64,000 bases of DNA from Gammaproteobacteria bacterium (GTDB taxonomy: Bacteria; Pseudomonadota; Gammaproteobacteria; Eutrophobiales; Eutrophobiaceae). Position 1 is the first letter of the stretch; every line of letters begins with the position of its first letter. The notes beneath the pieces were generated by a model. The model ran no database searches. It saw nothing but the letters and a program-made list of their open reading frames with translations, and was not told where the DNA came from. The position numbers were made by a program, and so were the translations under genes. The stretch is from assembly GCA_022826885.1 (NCBI GenBank), contig JAJDUB010000073.1:1-64000 (forward strand), given 5' to 3'. Below, piece by piece: positions 9,395-19,795 of this stretch.

Positions 9395-9787
9395 CTATCC
9401 TCTTATCAATGAAGGTCTGAAACGCTTAACAGACAGCCCGTCAATAAAATGAAAATCCTTATAATTGGCTGTGCACAAGGTCTCGTGATGATGAAGCGCC
9501 GTGGCTGCGATAAATGCATCGCCCAGACTGAGATTGTTACTCAGTGCATATTGTCGGGTTAAAACGTCGGCAGTGATGCTGATTTCATTGGAACAGTGCA
9601 TAATCCGGCATTTTACTGTCTGCAAAAAGTTCTCCAGGACCGCGAGTTCTTTTTTGTCCCGGCAACCCTGCACGAGCTCCATGCGGGAAACCACCGATAT
9701 CTTCAGGTCCTTCTCTCCAAGAATAACTTCCTGCGCTTTTTTGTCACCTCTTTCCGCAAAAATAAAAATATCCGTATCAAGTATCAT
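9395..9787 (-). CDS. PIN-domain ribonuclease toxin (VapC-like)
   Basis: A 130-residue single PIN domain. The acidic residues expected to bind Mg2+ are visible: D4 (ILDTD), E37 (RMELVQG), D90 (LSLGDAFIA) and a later D in NYKDF. PIN toxins of this size usually cleave RNA and arrest growth. The gene follows a small antitoxin gene with a 4-bp overlap, the standard type II toxin-antitoxin layout. The base composition is more AT-rich than the flanking genes, as expected for an acquired module. The RNA target cannot be told from sequence. Confidence 0.85.
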   Translation of the reverse strand: MILDTDIFIFAERGDKKAQEVILGEKDLKISVVSRMELVQGCRDKKELAVLENFLQTVKCRIMHCSNEISITADVLTRQYALSNNLSLGDAFIAATALHHHETLCTANYKDFHFIDGLSVKRFRPSLIRG

Positions 9788-10029
9788 TTGATTCCGCGTC
9801 CTTTTCTCCCCTGTTTCAATCGCTCTATTGCAACGTAAGGGTCATCTCCCTCCCTGCGGTTGAAATAGGCATTTACGACTCGCTTATCAAGTGTATGACT
9901 CTTCTTTTCAGCAGGATTGACCTGCCCGATGACCTTGCCGTGAAAGGTCAGTTCAACCACTTCTCCACGTTCGATTGCCTGGCGCAGCTCGTGCGTGGCT
10001 GAGCGCAGGTTTGTTAACGATAGTTGCAT
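9784..10029 (-). CDS. Antitoxin of the PIN-domain toxin
   Basis: An 81-residue protein beginning MQLSLTNLRSATHELRQAIERGE, with LTFHGKVIGQV following. This is the pattern of a Phd/YefM-type DNA-binding N-terminus, in which helices and strands form a dimer that binds the operator. The charged C-terminal half (KSHTLDKRVV to GRKGRGIK) would wrap the toxin. It lies directly upstream of the toxin gene and overlaps it by 4 bp. An inverted repeat is found just before its start. Family assignment is moderate; the role as antitoxin follows from context. Confidence 0.8.
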   Translation of the reverse strand: MQLSLTNLRSATHELRQAIERGEVVELTFHGKVIGQVNPAEKKSHTLDKRVVNAYFNRREGDDPYVAIERLKQGRKGRGIK

Positions 10030-10048
10030 GTGCCGTCCTCATTCAGAG

Positions 10049-10088
10049 ATACGTTATATGATAGCATAATGTGCATTTTATATCGTAT
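10049..10088 (-). promoter_or_regulatory. Candidate operator of the toxin-antitoxin pair
   Basis: Two 10-bp arms, ATACGTTATA (10049-10058) and TATATCGTAT (10079-10088), form an inverted repeat with one mismatch around a 20-bp AT-rich centre. It lies 20 bp upstream of the antitoxin start, where these modules usually repress themselves. Confidence 0.5.
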
Positions 10089-10139
10089 ATTTTTTAAATG
10101 CGCGTTTAAACCGGACATGTCATTACGCAATTCGGCGCT

Positions 10140-11054
10140 TTAAGGAGACCCGCCCCCCTCCTTCAAGGCTCGCTGGCTCCATTCTATCCAGGAGCCGTCG
10201 TACAGGTGCAATCTTTCGACGGGGAATCCCATAAGGTAGAGCGCGAACAACGGCGTGGCGGCGCGTACGCCGGAATGGCAATAGAAGATGTGGTCGTGCT
10301 CGGGTTCAAAGGCCGCCTGTTTCAATAACGCGCCGATCTCGGCGGCGGTCCGGAACTCCGACGGGCGGCCTTCGGATGCTTTGCGGAAATCCTTCCAGCC
10401 GATGTATTGTGCCCCATCGACGCGCCCTGCCGGCAAGCTGCCGATGGGCGCCGACCCGTCCCATTCCGCCGGACCGCGGGCGTCCCAGACATGGGTCCCC
10501 GCATCCGAGCGGCCCTGTTCCACGTCGGCCATATCGGCCGTCCAGCCGGTGAGGGCGGGCGTGGCGAGGAAATTCCCGGTTTTCCCCGCTGAGTGCCCGG
10601 GGCCGCGCTCAACGTTGTACCCTGCATCTTTCCAGGCATCCAGACCGCCGTCCAGCACCCGGACATCGGGTTTTCCGTAAAGGTGAAAAAGCCACCAGAG
10701 ACGAGCCGCGTCGTATCTTTCGTCATAGACTACGACTGTGGAATCGTTATCGATGCCCAGCCCGCGGGCAAATTCCTCGAAGCGTTCACGGTCCACTGCC
10801 ATGCCGGCCTTGCCGGTGTAGGCCTTGCGCGGGGCATGGAGGGCGCCGGGAATATGCTCAACCAGCCAGGAGACCTGCTTTACCGCAGCCAGTACTACCG
10901 GTTTCCCGCCCTGTCCGTCCAGCATCGATGTAACCTCGGCCGCGGTAACCAGGGCATGGCCGCGCGGGAAGCCCTTGTATTGCCCGGCCTGCAACGGGCC
11001 GCACAGGAGCAGGAGAACGAGAGGCAGGAGAATGGCTCGGGGAGATGGGGTCAT
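10140..11054 (-). CDS. Secreted tandem-rhodanese sulfurtransferase
   Basis: A 304-residue protein with an N-terminal signal peptide (about 1-23, hydrophobic LLPLVLLLLCGPLQAG) and two rhodanese domains. The first domain lacks a catalytic cysteine. The second has the active-site loop YCHSGVRA with Cys at about 259. Enzymes of this type move sulfur from thiosulfate or 3-mercaptopyruvate to an acceptor; which substrate is used cannot be decided here. The signal peptide places it in the periplasm. The gene lies 15 bp downstream of hemF on the same strand and may be co-transcribed with it. Confidence 0.88.
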   Translation of the reverse strand: MTPSPRAILLPLVLLLLCGPLQAGQYKGFPRGHALVTAAEVTSMLDGQGGKPVVLAAVKQVSWLVEHIPGALHAPRKAYTGKAGMAVDRERFEEFARGLGIDNDSTVVVYDERYDAARLWWLFHLYGKPDVRVLDGGLDAWKDAGYNVERGPGHSAGKTGNFLATPALTGWTADMADVEQGRSDAGTHVWDARGPAEWDGSAPIGSLPAGRVDGAQYIGWKDFRKASEGRPSEFRTAAEIGALLKQAAFEPEHDHIFYCHSGVRAATPLFALYLMGFPVERLHLYDGSWIEWSQRALKEGGGSP

Positions 11055-11069
11055 CTTTCCGATTATATC

Positions 11070-12254
<1,185 letters not shown>

Positions 12255-12387
12255 CAGAATAACCGAATATTTCCATCCTCAGTATTTTACTCTTTTTCTA
12301 TCCTCTGTCCTCTGTCCCCTGTTTCCTGTATCCTGTGCGCTGATTCGGATTCCAGGCGATACTTTTCCATAATTTCGGCAAACAGAC
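12255..12387. other. Pyrimidine-rich spacer before hisB
   Basis: Between the palindromic element and hisB. It holds an imperfect run of CCTCTGT/CCTGT units (about 12299-12341) on the plus strand, a low-complexity tract. I see no clear promoter or gene in it. Confidence 0.5.
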
Positions 12388-12984
12388 ATGAGTGATGAAA
12401 GACAGGCCTCCATTGACAGGTCGACAAAAGAGACGCAGATAGCCGTCGAACTGAACCTGGACGGGACGGGCGGCGCCGAGCTTGACATCGGCGTTCCCTT
12501 TCTCGAACACATGCTTGACCAGGTGGCGCGGCACGGCATGTTCGACCTGGCCGTCAAGGCAACTGGCGATCTTGAAATCGACGCGCATCACACCGTGGAG
12601 GACGTCGGCATCTCCCTGGGGCAGGCCTTCAGGCAGGCGCTGGGGAACAAGCGCGGGATCCGCCGTTACGGGCACGCATACGTGCCCCTGGACGAGGCGT
12701 TGTCGCGGGTGGTCCTGGATTTCTCCGGCAGGCCCGGCCTGGACTACCACGTCGAATATCCCCGGGCTCGGGTAGGTAATTTTGACGTCGACCTGCTGCG
12801 GGAATTTTTCCAGGGGTTCGCCAACCATGCGATGGTCACCCTGCACATAGATAATATCCGCGGCAGGAACACGCATCACATCGCGGAAACGATCTTCAAG
12901 GCCTTCGGCCGCTCCCTGCGCGTTGCCGTGGAGCTGGACCCGCGCATGGAAGGAATTCTGCCTTCAACCAAAGGCAGCCTGTAA
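12388..12984 (+). CDS. hisB: Imidazoleglycerol-phosphate dehydratase
   Basis: Dehydrates imidazoleglycerol phosphate to imidazole acetol phosphate in histidine synthesis. It is the single-function form (198 residues), without the N-terminal phosphatase domain found in E. coli. The Mn-binding histidine motifs are present: [13 protein letters not shown] near residue 38, [10 protein letters not shown] near 70, and [14 protein letters not shown] near 162. hisH follows after 14 bp on the same strand. hisA and hisF, which often follow, are not here. Confidence 0.96.
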   Translation: MSDERQASIDRSTKETQIAVELNLDGTGGAELDIGVPFLEHMLDQVARHGMFDLAVKATGDLEIDAHHTVEDVGISLGQAFRQALGNKRGIRRYGHAYVPLDEALSRVVLDFSGRPGLDYHVEYPRARVGNFDVDLLREFFQGFANHAMVTLHIDNIRGRNTHHIAETIFKAFGRSLRVAVELDPRMEGILPSTKGSL

Positions 12985-12998
12985 CCCGCCATCCGTCC

Positions 12999-13655
12999 AT
13001 GTGCGCTACCGCGCGGAAAACCGTCGCCATCCTGGACTATGGTTCGGGCAACCTGCACTCAGTGGCAAAAGCGCTCGAATACGCGGCGGGCGGGGATTAT
13101 CAGGTGCTGGTCAGCGGTGACCGCGACACGGTGCTGGCGGCCGAACGCATCGTCTTTCCCGGACAGGGCGCCATAGGCCAGTGCATGCAGACCCTGATTG
13201 ACAAGGATTTTCCGGCCCTGCTCAGGGATTGCATCCTCAACAAGCCCTTCCTGGGTATCTGCCTGGGCCTGCAAACCCTGATGGATTTCAGCGAGGAGGA
13301 CGACGGAACTGAAGGCCTGGCGCTGATACCGGGGAAAGTGCTCAGGTTCCCGCCGGCCGCCAGGGATGAAGGCGGCGATCCGTACAAGATACCGCACATG
13401 GGCTGGAACAAGGTAACACAGACATCGCCGCATCCCCTGTGGAACAACATCAGGGACGGCGAACGGTTTTACTTCGTCCACAGCTATTACGTGAAGCCGG
13501 AGAATGACAGCGATTCAACCGGGGTCACGGAATATATCGTCCGTTTCACTTCCGCGGCGGCGCGGGATAACCTGTTCGCCACGCAATTCCACCCGGAAAA
13601 AAGCCAGCGTCCCGGACTCACGCTGCTCAGGAATTTCCTGGACTGGCGGCCGTAG
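12999..13655 (+). CDS. hisH: Imidazole glycerol phosphate synthase, glutaminase subunit
   Basis: Class I glutamine amidotransferase that supplies ammonia to HisF in histidine synthesis. The nucleophile is C88 in GICLGLQ, and the His-Glu pair lies in FHPEKSQ near residue 200. At 218 residues it is the usual length. It starts 14 bp after hisB. It needs HisF as a partner, which must be encoded elsewhere in the genome. Confidence 0.95.
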   Translation: MCATARKTVAILDYGSGNLHSVAKALEYAAGGDYQVLVSGDRDTVLAAERIVFPGQGAIGQCMQTLIDKDFPALLRDCILNKPFLGICLGLQTLMDFSEEDDGTEGLALIPGKVLRFPPAARDEGGDPYKIPHMGWNKVTQTSPHPLWNNIRDGERFYFVHSYYVKPENDSDSTGVTEYIVRFTSAAARDNLFATQFHPEKSQRPGLTLLRNFLDWRP

Positions 13656-13686
13656 CCACCATTGGTGAAAACACCAATAAGTGACA

Positions 13687-13709
13687 GGGGGCAGTTCTGA
13701 ACTGCCCCC
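13687..13709. terminator. Hairpin between convergent hisH and HU-like gene
   Basis: A perfect 10-bp stem (GGGGGCAGTT/AACTGCCCCC) with a 3-base loop. It lies between two genes pointing at each other. A second, weaker hairpin (ATTGGTG/CACCAAT) sits at 13661-13678. There is no strong T tract, so termination may not be purely intrinsic. Confidence 0.55.
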
Positions 13710-13727
13710 GTTATCAGGCTTGGAAAG

Positions 13728-14060
13728 TTAAGAAACCGAGTCTTTCAGAGACTTGAGCAGCGTTGCGCGCACGGCAACGGTTGCCGGTTTTGCAGCTATG
13801 GTAATTCTCTCGCCGGTAGCCGGGTTTATGCCGGGACGTTCCGGACGGGCAGGTTTAATAACCCGGCTCAATTTAACGCCCATTGAAGGGATGGTGAATT
13901 CCCCGGAAGCGCCATTCTGCAGATGACGTACGGCCAGTCCGGCCATAGAGTCCAGTACTGCCCCAACCTGCTTTTTAGTCAGGCCCGTGTCCTCTGCTAT
14001 ATGTGTCAGAATTTGAGATTTGGTTTGCTTCTCAGCGATCGCTTGCGGTCTATCAGACAT
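13728..14060 (-). CDS. HU-like nucleoid protein with N-terminal extension
   Basis: A 110-residue HU/IHF-fold protein. After a polar N-terminal extension of about 12 residues comes TKSQILTHIAEDTGLTKKQV, the dimerisation helices. The DNA-binding arm is changed: PERPGINPATGERITIAAKPA, with the Pro-rich tip near residue 80. This resembles the variant HU subfamily found in some Gamma- and Betaproteobacteria rather than canonical HU-alpha/beta (about 90 residues). It would bind DNA without strong sequence preference. It is downstream of the orphan parA on the same strand, 171 bp away, with room for its own promoter. Confidence 0.85.
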   Translation of the reverse strand: MSDRPQAIAEKQTKSQILTHIAEDTGLTKKQVGAVLDSMAGLAVRHLQNGASGEFTIPSMGVKLSRVIKPARPERPGINPATGERITIAAKPATVAVRATLLKSLKDSVS

Positions 14061-14231
14061 GTCTGCCTCTCTCTATGGAAGTATGTGTTTAATGTTTATT
14101 GTTCGTGTAATCGGTCACTCCCTGATACAAAGTAATCCCTGACGCAACTATTCACAAATAATGCCTTCGGAAAGCCCCCTTCCCCAAGTTACGATTATAT
14201 TACAAAATCAATCGGAGTGTAGGGAAATATT

Positions 14232-14993
14232 CTAATTTTTTAGTTCTTTTTTATTGACGCGACCAATTATTTCATCCCAGAGCAGATTGAACGCGCCGGC
14301 AGCCCTGGAGCCATTTGCAAATGCCTGCACGGGCGCCCTGTGTGCGCCCATTTTTTCCACATCGCTCAAATAACCTATAAAAGTGCGCATAACTTCAGGA
14401 TTGGTCTTGTAAAAATCACGAACGATCTCGCCGTGCATTTTCTTCCTGCGGTCCACCATGGAGAAAAACGGCATCAAAACTGGCGCTGGTTCCTTTCTCT
14501 TGCCGATATAGTTCTTCATTTGCCGGTATGCGCGCACCGACAAGGTGGTCGGGATCAAAGGTATGAGCAATGCGTCCGCTGCATTGAAAATGTTCTCCGC
14601 CAGGGTGGAAAAACTGGGGGCGCAATCGAGCAGGAGCAGGTCGTATTCCTCGGCAAGGCTGCGCGTTACCAGCGCCAGCCTGTGCATGGGCCGGTTCTTG
14701 TTGTCCAGGATCCGGTCCAGGTAACGGTTGGAAAATTCCGCAGGGATGAGGTCGAGGTCAGGATAATTGGTGGCCTTGACAAAGTCCGTCAGCCTGCGTG
14801 TTTTTCTCAGCAGTTCAGTGCTGCCGCCGCGCAGCTTCGGTTTTATCCTGAAGTACCAGGTGGCCGCCGCCTGCGAGTCCAGGTCCCAGATCACGACCCG
14901 CAAACCGCTGCGCGCAGCGGCGAAGCCCAGGTTCACGGTCGCCGTTGTCTTGCCGACTCCTCCCTTGTTATTGTAGACGGCAAACGTTTTCAT
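14232..14993 (-). CDS. Orphan ParA-family ATPase coupled to a CHAD protein
   Basis: A 253-residue ParA/Soj-type ATPase. The deviant Walker A motif NKGGVGKTT is complete, with the signature lysine K10 and the P-loop lysine K15; the Walker A' region DLDSQAA and Walker B LLLLDCAP follow. There is no N-terminal DNA-binding domain, so it is the small ParA type that binds DNA non-specifically as an ATP dimer. No parB and no parS-like repeats are nearby. The gene overlaps the CHAD gene by 4 bp (ATGA), which implies coupled translation. ParA relatives without ParB often position cargo such as carboxysomes or chemoreceptor clusters. A polyphosphate-granule cargo is my inference from the CHAD partner. 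Confidence 0.88.
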   Translation of the reverse strand: MKTFAVYNNKGGVGKTTATVNLGFAAARSGLRVVIWDLDSQAAATWYFRIKPKLRGGSTELLRKTRRLTDFVKATNYPDLDLIPAEFSNRYLDRILDNKNRPMHRLALVTRSLAEEYDLLLLDCAPSFSTLAENIFNAADALLIPLIPTTLSVRAYRQMKNYIGKRKEPAPVLMPFFSMVDRRKKMHGEIVRDFYKTNPEVMRTFIGYLSDVEKMGAHRAPVQAFANGSRAAGAFNLLWDEIIGRVNKKELKN

Positions 14994-16543
14994 GACCCTG
15001 TCCTGTTACACAGGGACCGGAACAGCTCCCTGTTGCCGGCAGAAACAAATGCGTCAAAATGGCGCTGGAACATTTTTTTCGTCGCTTTCTCCCGCTTTGC
15101 GTAGATCCTGCCCAGGTAATCCATGGCGGCCTTGACATCGCGGTGCCGCCGCCCGGGAAAATTTTCCTGCCAGTGGCTGAGATACTCCTGTTGAACCTGG
15201 TAATCGACTATATCTCCAAGCACATTCTGGAGTTTGCGTAACTGTCTTATCGCCCGCTCCACGTCCCGTGCGGGATACAGGGTACGGAACGCTTCCAGCA
15301 GGTACCGCAGTTTTTTGCCGGAAATGCGCAATTCATGCAGGGCTTCGTCGGACTTCGCGCCCGCCGCCTGGCGGCCGTGTTTTCGCATCCGTTTCCAGGC
15401 CTTCCATATTGCTTCCGCGGCCGCGTCGGCCACTACGGGCGCGGTCCCGGTTTCATCCCGGATTTCTTCCTCCAGGGCTTCACGCCAGTCGTGCAGGTAA
15501 TCATGGAAGCGGTTCGAATCCAGCGCGCCCAGCAGGTCCGTTCGCTCCGTCTCGCGGCGCTGCTGCAGGAACGACTGCAACGGCATCAACTGCTCATAGG
15601 TCTCCGCGGGCAGCAATTGCCGGTACTGCCGGAAGGCGAGCAAAAATACATCTATGTCGCGCAGGGTGGAAGTCTGTTTGCTGAGCCAGGAAAAAAACTC
15701 CTTGCCCAGGTCCCGCACCGGCGCCGGCAGGGCGTCCCTGAGACCGGAGATCAATGAGCGGCTGCGCCGGTTCGCGATCCTGAAATCATGCAGGAACTCG
15801 GTATCGATATCATCCCTGACTCCCGGTATATTGCTTTCCATCATGTCCAGTTGCGAGAGCAGAATGGCCGACAGCGCTCGGCGGATCGTCATGTCCCGGT
15901 CCAGTTGCACGTTCATTTTCGACGAATAGTCTCCCGGGGTCCTGCCCAGAGCCGTGTAATAGTTCGACAACACCTCCACCGGCGATCCTGCTCCATTGCA
16001 ATAATCGGCTATCACGGAGAAAATCTTTCCCGTCTTTCTTTCATAGCCCCTGAGCGCATGCAGGCTGACTACACGCAACGGCCTGGTGTTTTTCCTGCCG
16101 TTTGTCTGATCTCCGGTCAGCACCTCGACGTGCAGCCTGGCGATAATTTTTCCACGTTTATCCGATATGTCACGCTGCTCCAGGCGTAGCGCATAACTCC
16201 CCCGGCAAATCAGGGCGCGCTCTTCGATGACAGGCGCCAGGCGGGAAGAGAGGGCGTCCGATTCAATTTCATGAGCGAACCGCGCCACGGCCGCGGTGCC
16301 GTTCAGGCTGATGACTCCCGCATCGGTCAGGTCAACCAGGGACAGTACCGCCCCGTCCTCCGAATCATGGGCCAGCAGCAACCGTTTATTGAACAGGCGC
16401 CAGTCAAAAGTGTCATAAATGTCGCGCCGTCCCGACCCTGTCCGGGCCGGACTCAGGTGGTATCCGCGTTCAAGCAGACGCCGCCTCAGCCCCGTCAATG
16501 CCCGGGCCTGCCTGAGAATGAACTGGGGGTGGTAACCGTTCAT
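14990..16543 (-). CDS. CHAD-domain protein with CYTH-like N-terminal domain
   Basis: A 517-residue protein. Residues about 1-200 look like a CYTH/triphosphate-tunnel fold (DIYDTFDWRLFNKRLLLAH and later beta strands), but the ExExK motif of active CYTH enzymes is absent. Residues about 220-505 form a CHAD helical domain with its two repeated His-Arg-Lys clusters: LHDFRIANRRSR near 251 and LHELRISGKKLRY near 402. CHAD domains are known to bind inorganic polyphosphate and go to polyphosphate granules. An open frame extends 47 codons further upstream into purD, but I chose the ATG 4 bp after the purD stop. It overlaps parA by 4 bp. No membrane segment. Catalytic activity is unlikely. Confidence 0.85.
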   Translation of the reverse strand: MNGYHPQFILRQARALTGLRRRLLERGYHLSPARTGSGRRDIYDTFDWRLFNKRLLLAHDSEDGAVLSLVDLTDAGVISLNGTAAVARFAHEIESDALSSRLAPVIEERALICRGSYALRLEQRDISDKRGKIIARLHVEVLTGDQTNGRKNTRPLRVVSLHALRGYERKTGKIFSVIADYCNGAGSPVEVLSNYYTALGRTPGDYSSKMNVQLDRDMTIRRALSAILLSQLDMMESNIPGVRDDIDTEFLHDFRIANRRSRSLISGLRDALPAPVRDLGKEFFSWLSKQTSTLRDIDVFLLAFRQYRQLLPAETYEQLMPLQSFLQQRRETERTDLLGALDSNRFHDYLHDWREALEEEIRDETGTAPVVADAAAEAIWKAWKRMRKHGRQAAGAKSDEALHELRISGKKLRYLLEAFRTLYPARDVERAIRQLRKLQNVLGDIVDYQVQQEYLSHWQENFPGRRHRDVKAAMDYLGRIYAKREKATKKMFQRHFDAFVSAGNRELFRSLCNRTGS

Positions 16544-16547
16544 TATT

Positions 16548-17849
16548 TCATGCCCCGGCGATTCCCGGTTTTGCCTCCCTGGCGAGCGCGCGGTACGCGA
16601 TATCGGTGCGGTAAAACAGGGCGTCACAATCCACGGCTGCAACCGCCCGGTACGCCTTGTCCCTGGCGCCGGTGACGCTGTCACCCAGGGCGGTCACGCA
16701 CAACACCCTGCCGCCGTTGGTGAGAACCTCGCCCCCGTCCTGCCGGGTTCCGGCATGAAATACCTTCACGGTCCCGTCTGCCTGTTCCAGGCCGTTAATC
16801 GCCCTGTCCCGGGTCGCACCTTCGGGATACCCCGACGAAGCCATCACTACGCCCACGGCCGGGCGCGGGTCCCAGGACACCACATCCGCGCGCAACTGTT
16901 GCGACAGCGCCATATCGCACATTGCCGGCAAATCTCCCTGCAGGCGCATCAGGATGGGCTGGGTCTCGGGGTCGCCGAGTCGGCAGTTGAACTCGAGAAC
17001 TTCGGGGTTGCCGTCTGCATCCACCATCAGCCCGGCATACAGGAACCCGCGATACGGGGCGCCTTCCTCGCGCATGCCGGCAATGGTCGGTTCAATGACA
17101 CGCCGCATGATCCTGTCATGCAGGGTGTCGTCCATGATGGAAGAAGGGGAATATGCGCCCATGCCGCCGGTGTTGGGCCCGGCATCACCGTCGTCCCTGG
17201 CCTTGTGGTCCTGGGAACTGGCCAGCGGGACTGCAATCTCGCCGTCGCTGATCACGATGAAACTGGTCTCCTCTCCGTCAATGAAATCCTCTATCACGAC
17301 CCGTTGTCCGGCTGCGCCGAACTTGCCGCCGGCCATCATGCCGGTCAGCGCCCGGGCGGCCTCGGCGCGGGTCCGGGCAACGGTCACGCCCTTGCCCGCG
17401 GCCAGCCCGTCTGCCTTCACCACTATCGGAAAGGTCCGAGTGTCCAGGTAGTCCAGGGCCGCGCCAAGTTCCGTAAAGCTCTCGTAGTCGGCAGTCGGTA
17501 TGCCATGCCGGCGCATGAAGGTCTTGCTGAAGTTCTTTGAACCTTCCAGCATGGCTGCCTGTGCGGAGGGACCGAAGCAGCGCAGCCCCGCTTCCGCAAA
17601 CGCATCCGTGATACCGGCAACCAGCGGCGCTTCGGGACCCACTATGGTCAGCGCCACGGCGCGCGCGCGCGCAAATTCAACCAGGCCTTCCGTATCATAA
17701 GGCGCAAGGGCGACATTCTCGACCTTATCCTCCAGCGCCGTGCCTGCGTTGCCCGGCGCCACATAGACTTTTCCCACCTCCGGCGATTGCGCCGATTTCC
17801 AGGCCAGGGCGTGTTCCCGCCCGCCACCGCCGATAATCAGAACGTCCAT
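16548..17849 (-). CDS. purD: Phosphoribosylamine-glycine ligase (GAR synthetase)
   Basis: Joins glycine to phosphoribosylamine in purine synthesis; an ATP-grasp enzyme. The start is [17 protein letters not shown], the family N-terminus. Other blocks include [11 protein letters not shown] (ATP-binding), the [11 protein letters not shown] signature near residue 220, and [12 protein letters not shown] near 285. The ATG shares one base with the purH stop (TGATG), so purH and purD are translationally coupled. An in-frame TTG lies one codon earlier. At 433 residues it is normal. The CHAD gene begins 4 bp after its stop. Confidence 0.96.
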   Translation of the reverse strand: MDVLIIGGGGREHALAWKSAQSPEVGKVYVAPGNAGTALEDKVENVALAPYDTEGLVEFARARAVALTIVGPEAPLVAGITDAFAEAGLRCFGPSAQAAMLEGSKNFSKTFMRRHGIPTADYESFTELGAALDYLDTRTFPIVVKADGLAAGKGVTVARTRAEAARALTGMMAGGKFGAAGQRVVIEDFIDGEETSFIVISDGEIAVPLASSQDHKARDDGDAGPNTGGMGAYSPSSIMDDTLHDRIMRRVIEPTIAGMREEGAPYRGFLYAGLMVDADGNPEVLEFNCRLGDPETQPILMRLQGDLPAMCDMALSQQLRADVVSWDPRPAVGVVMASSGYPEGATRDRAINGLEQADGTVKVFHAGTRQDGGEVLTNGGRVLCVTALGDSVTGARDKAYRAVAAVDCDALFYRTDIAYRALAREAKPGIAGA

Positions 17850-19411
17850 CAATGGCGAAAATGGCGCATCGAGGTGAACACCATTGCCATGCCGTGTTCA
17901 TCCGCCGCCGCGATAACCTCGCTGTCCCGCACCGAACCACCGGGCTGTATCACGGCCCTGATGCCTGATTCTGCGGCGGAATCGATGCCGTCCCGGAACG
18001 GGAAAAAAGCATCCGACGCCATTACCGCGTCGGCGACCTCAAGACCGGCATCGGCGGCCTTGATGGCGGCGATACGGGCGCTGTATACCCGGCTCATCTG
18101 GCCGGCGCCGATACCCACCGTCCGGTTGTCCCTGGCATAGACGATGGCGTTTGACTTTACGTATTTCACCACTTGCCAGGCAAACAGCATATCCTTAAGT
18201 TCCCCCGTGCCGGGTTTGCGCAGGGATACCACGTTCAATTGATCCGGCTTGACCGTTCCGGTATCGGAGTCCTGGACCAGCAAGCCGCCGCTGACGCGTT
18301 TCAGCTCCAGTTGCGCGGGCCGGGATGCCTGTTCACCAGTCACCAGCACCCGCACCCCCGGCTTTGCTTCCGTGATGGAAAGGACGCCTTCCTCCAGTTC
18401 CGGCGCCAGGATGACCTCCACGAACTGTTGTTCGATGATCTTTTGCGCGGCCTCCCGGTCCAGGCTGCGGTTGAAAGCGATGATGCCGCCGAACGCGGAG
18501 ACCGGATCGGTTTCATAAGCCGCCGCATACGCATCCTTGAGAGACCCTGCCGCCGCCACGCCGCAGGGATTGGCATGCTTGACTATGACGCAGGCAGGGT
18601 CGTCAAACCCCGACACGCATTCCAGCGCCGCGTCGGCGTCGGCAAGATTATTGTAGGAAAGCGCTTTCCCCTGCAACTGGCGGGCCGCGGCCAGCGTGCC
18701 GGCGGCGGGTTCCGGTTCCGTATAGAAGGCCGAGGACTGGTGGGGGTTCTCGCCGTACCTCAGTTCTTCGGCGAGGGCGAACTGCATTGTATAGGTATGC
18801 GGGTAATTCCGGCTGTTGCCCTCGTGGTCCGAGGCGCCGAGGTAATTGGCCACGTTGGCGTCGTAGTTTGCCGTGTGTGAGAAGACCTTTTGCGCCAGCC
18901 GGAAACAGGTCTCCACACTCAGCCGGGCGCCGTTCTCACGCAGCTCTTTCAGGACGGCAGGGTAGTCCGCCGCATCAACGATGACGCCGGTATGTTCATA
19001 ATTCTTGGCTGCGGCCCTGAGCATGGTCGGCCCGCCTATATCGATGTTTTCGACCGCCTCGGCCAGGGTGCAATCGGCGCGCTTGACGGTGGCCTCGAAG
19101 GGATACAGGTTGACGACAACCAGATCTATGGGCGGGATGTCCAGCTCTTCCATGATGCCGTCATCAAGTCCGGGGCGGCCGAGCAGGCCGCCGTGGACCT
19201 TCGGGTGCAGGGTTTTTACTCTCCCGTCCATGATCTCCGGAAACCCGGTGTAGTCGGATACGTCCGTGACCCGGATATTATTGGACCCGAGCAGCCTGAA
19301 CGTGCCGCCGGTGGAGAGCATGGCGATGCCCATCTGCTCAAGCTCACGGCAGAACTCCACGATGCCGGATTTGTCCGAGACGCTGATCAGAGCGCGCCGT
19401 ACACCCACCAT
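17849..19411 (-). CDS. purH: Bifunctional AICAR transformylase/IMP cyclohydrolase
   Basis: Performs the last two steps of IMP synthesis. The N-terminal cyclohydrolase domain starts [16 protein letters not shown] and contains [13 protein letters not shown]; the C-terminal transformylase domain contains KHANPCGVA and the late [12 protein letters not shown] block. At 520 residues it matches the family (about 525). It lies between fis and purD, with one-base overlaps at both ends. This is the same order as in Pseudomonas. Confidence 0.97.
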   Translation of the reverse strand: MVGVRRALISVSDKSGIVEFCRELEQMGIAMLSTGGTFRLLGSNNIRVTDVSDYTGFPEIMDGRVKTLHPKVHGGLLGRPGLDDGIMEELDIPPIDLVVVNLYPFEATVKRADCTLAEAVENIDIGGPTMLRAAAKNYEHTGVIVDAADYPAVLKELRENGARLSVETCFRLAQKVFSHTANYDANVANYLGASDHEGNSRNYPHTYTMQFALAEELRYGENPHQSSAFYTEPEPAAGTLAAARQLQGKALSYNNLADADAALECVSGFDDPACVIVKHANPCGVAAAGSLKDAYAAAYETDPVSAFGGIIAFNRSLDREAAQKIIEQQFVEVILAPELEEGVLSITEAKPGVRVLVTGEQASRPAQLELKRVSGGLLVQDSDTGTVKPDQLNVVSLRKPGTGELKDMLFAWQVVKYVKSNAIVYARDNRTVGIGAGQMSRVYSARIAAIKAADAGLEVADAVMASDAFFPFRDGIDSAAESGIRAVIQPGGSVRDSEVIAAADEHGMAMVFTSMRHFRH

Positions 19412-19683
19412 CAGCGCACTATACCGTATTTCTTCAATCGCCCCAGCACCGTTCCCCTGTTCAGGCCCAGGGCTTGCGCGGCACGGGTAATGTTACCGTT
19501 ATATTGATTTAATACGATTTCGAACAGCGGTTTCTCGACCTGGGAAATGACCAGTTCATACAGGTCCGAGGTATCCTGGCCTCTCAGGTCATCAAAATAA
19601 TTTGTCAGGGCCTTTTCGACGCAGCCACCCAGGTGTTGTGGAGTGGCCGATATTTGAGTTGAATCCCGTTTAGGTGCTGTCAT
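19411..19683 (-). CDS. fis: Nucleoid-associated regulator Fis
   Basis: Small DNA-bending protein that activates rRNA promoters and shapes the nucleoid during fast growth. At 90 residues it is close to E. coli Fis (98). The C-terminal helix-turn-helix is clear: [24 protein letters not shown]. It is followed by purH with a one-base overlap. In many relatives dusB precedes fis; here the gene upstream is the zinc-ribbon protein and dusB is absent. Confidence 0.95.
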   Translation of the reverse strand: MTAPKRDSTQISATPQHLGGCVEKALTNYFDDLRGQDTSDLYELVISQVEKPLFEIVLNQYNGNITRAAQALGLNRGTVLGRLKKYGIVR

Positions 19684-19795
19684 TGATTGTTTGTGATTGC
19701 GGCTTTATAGTTCTGATCCTGCTTCGTCCTTTTTCCAGTTTTTTCACAATAGCAATCAATACGCTTTCATGCAATCTCTTTTGGTATCCAGGACG

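Noticed and set aside
15505-15520. GGTTCGAATCC, a T-loop-like sequence
   Set aside because: It lies inside the CHAD coding region and has no matching acceptor or anticodon arms, so it is not a tRNA.
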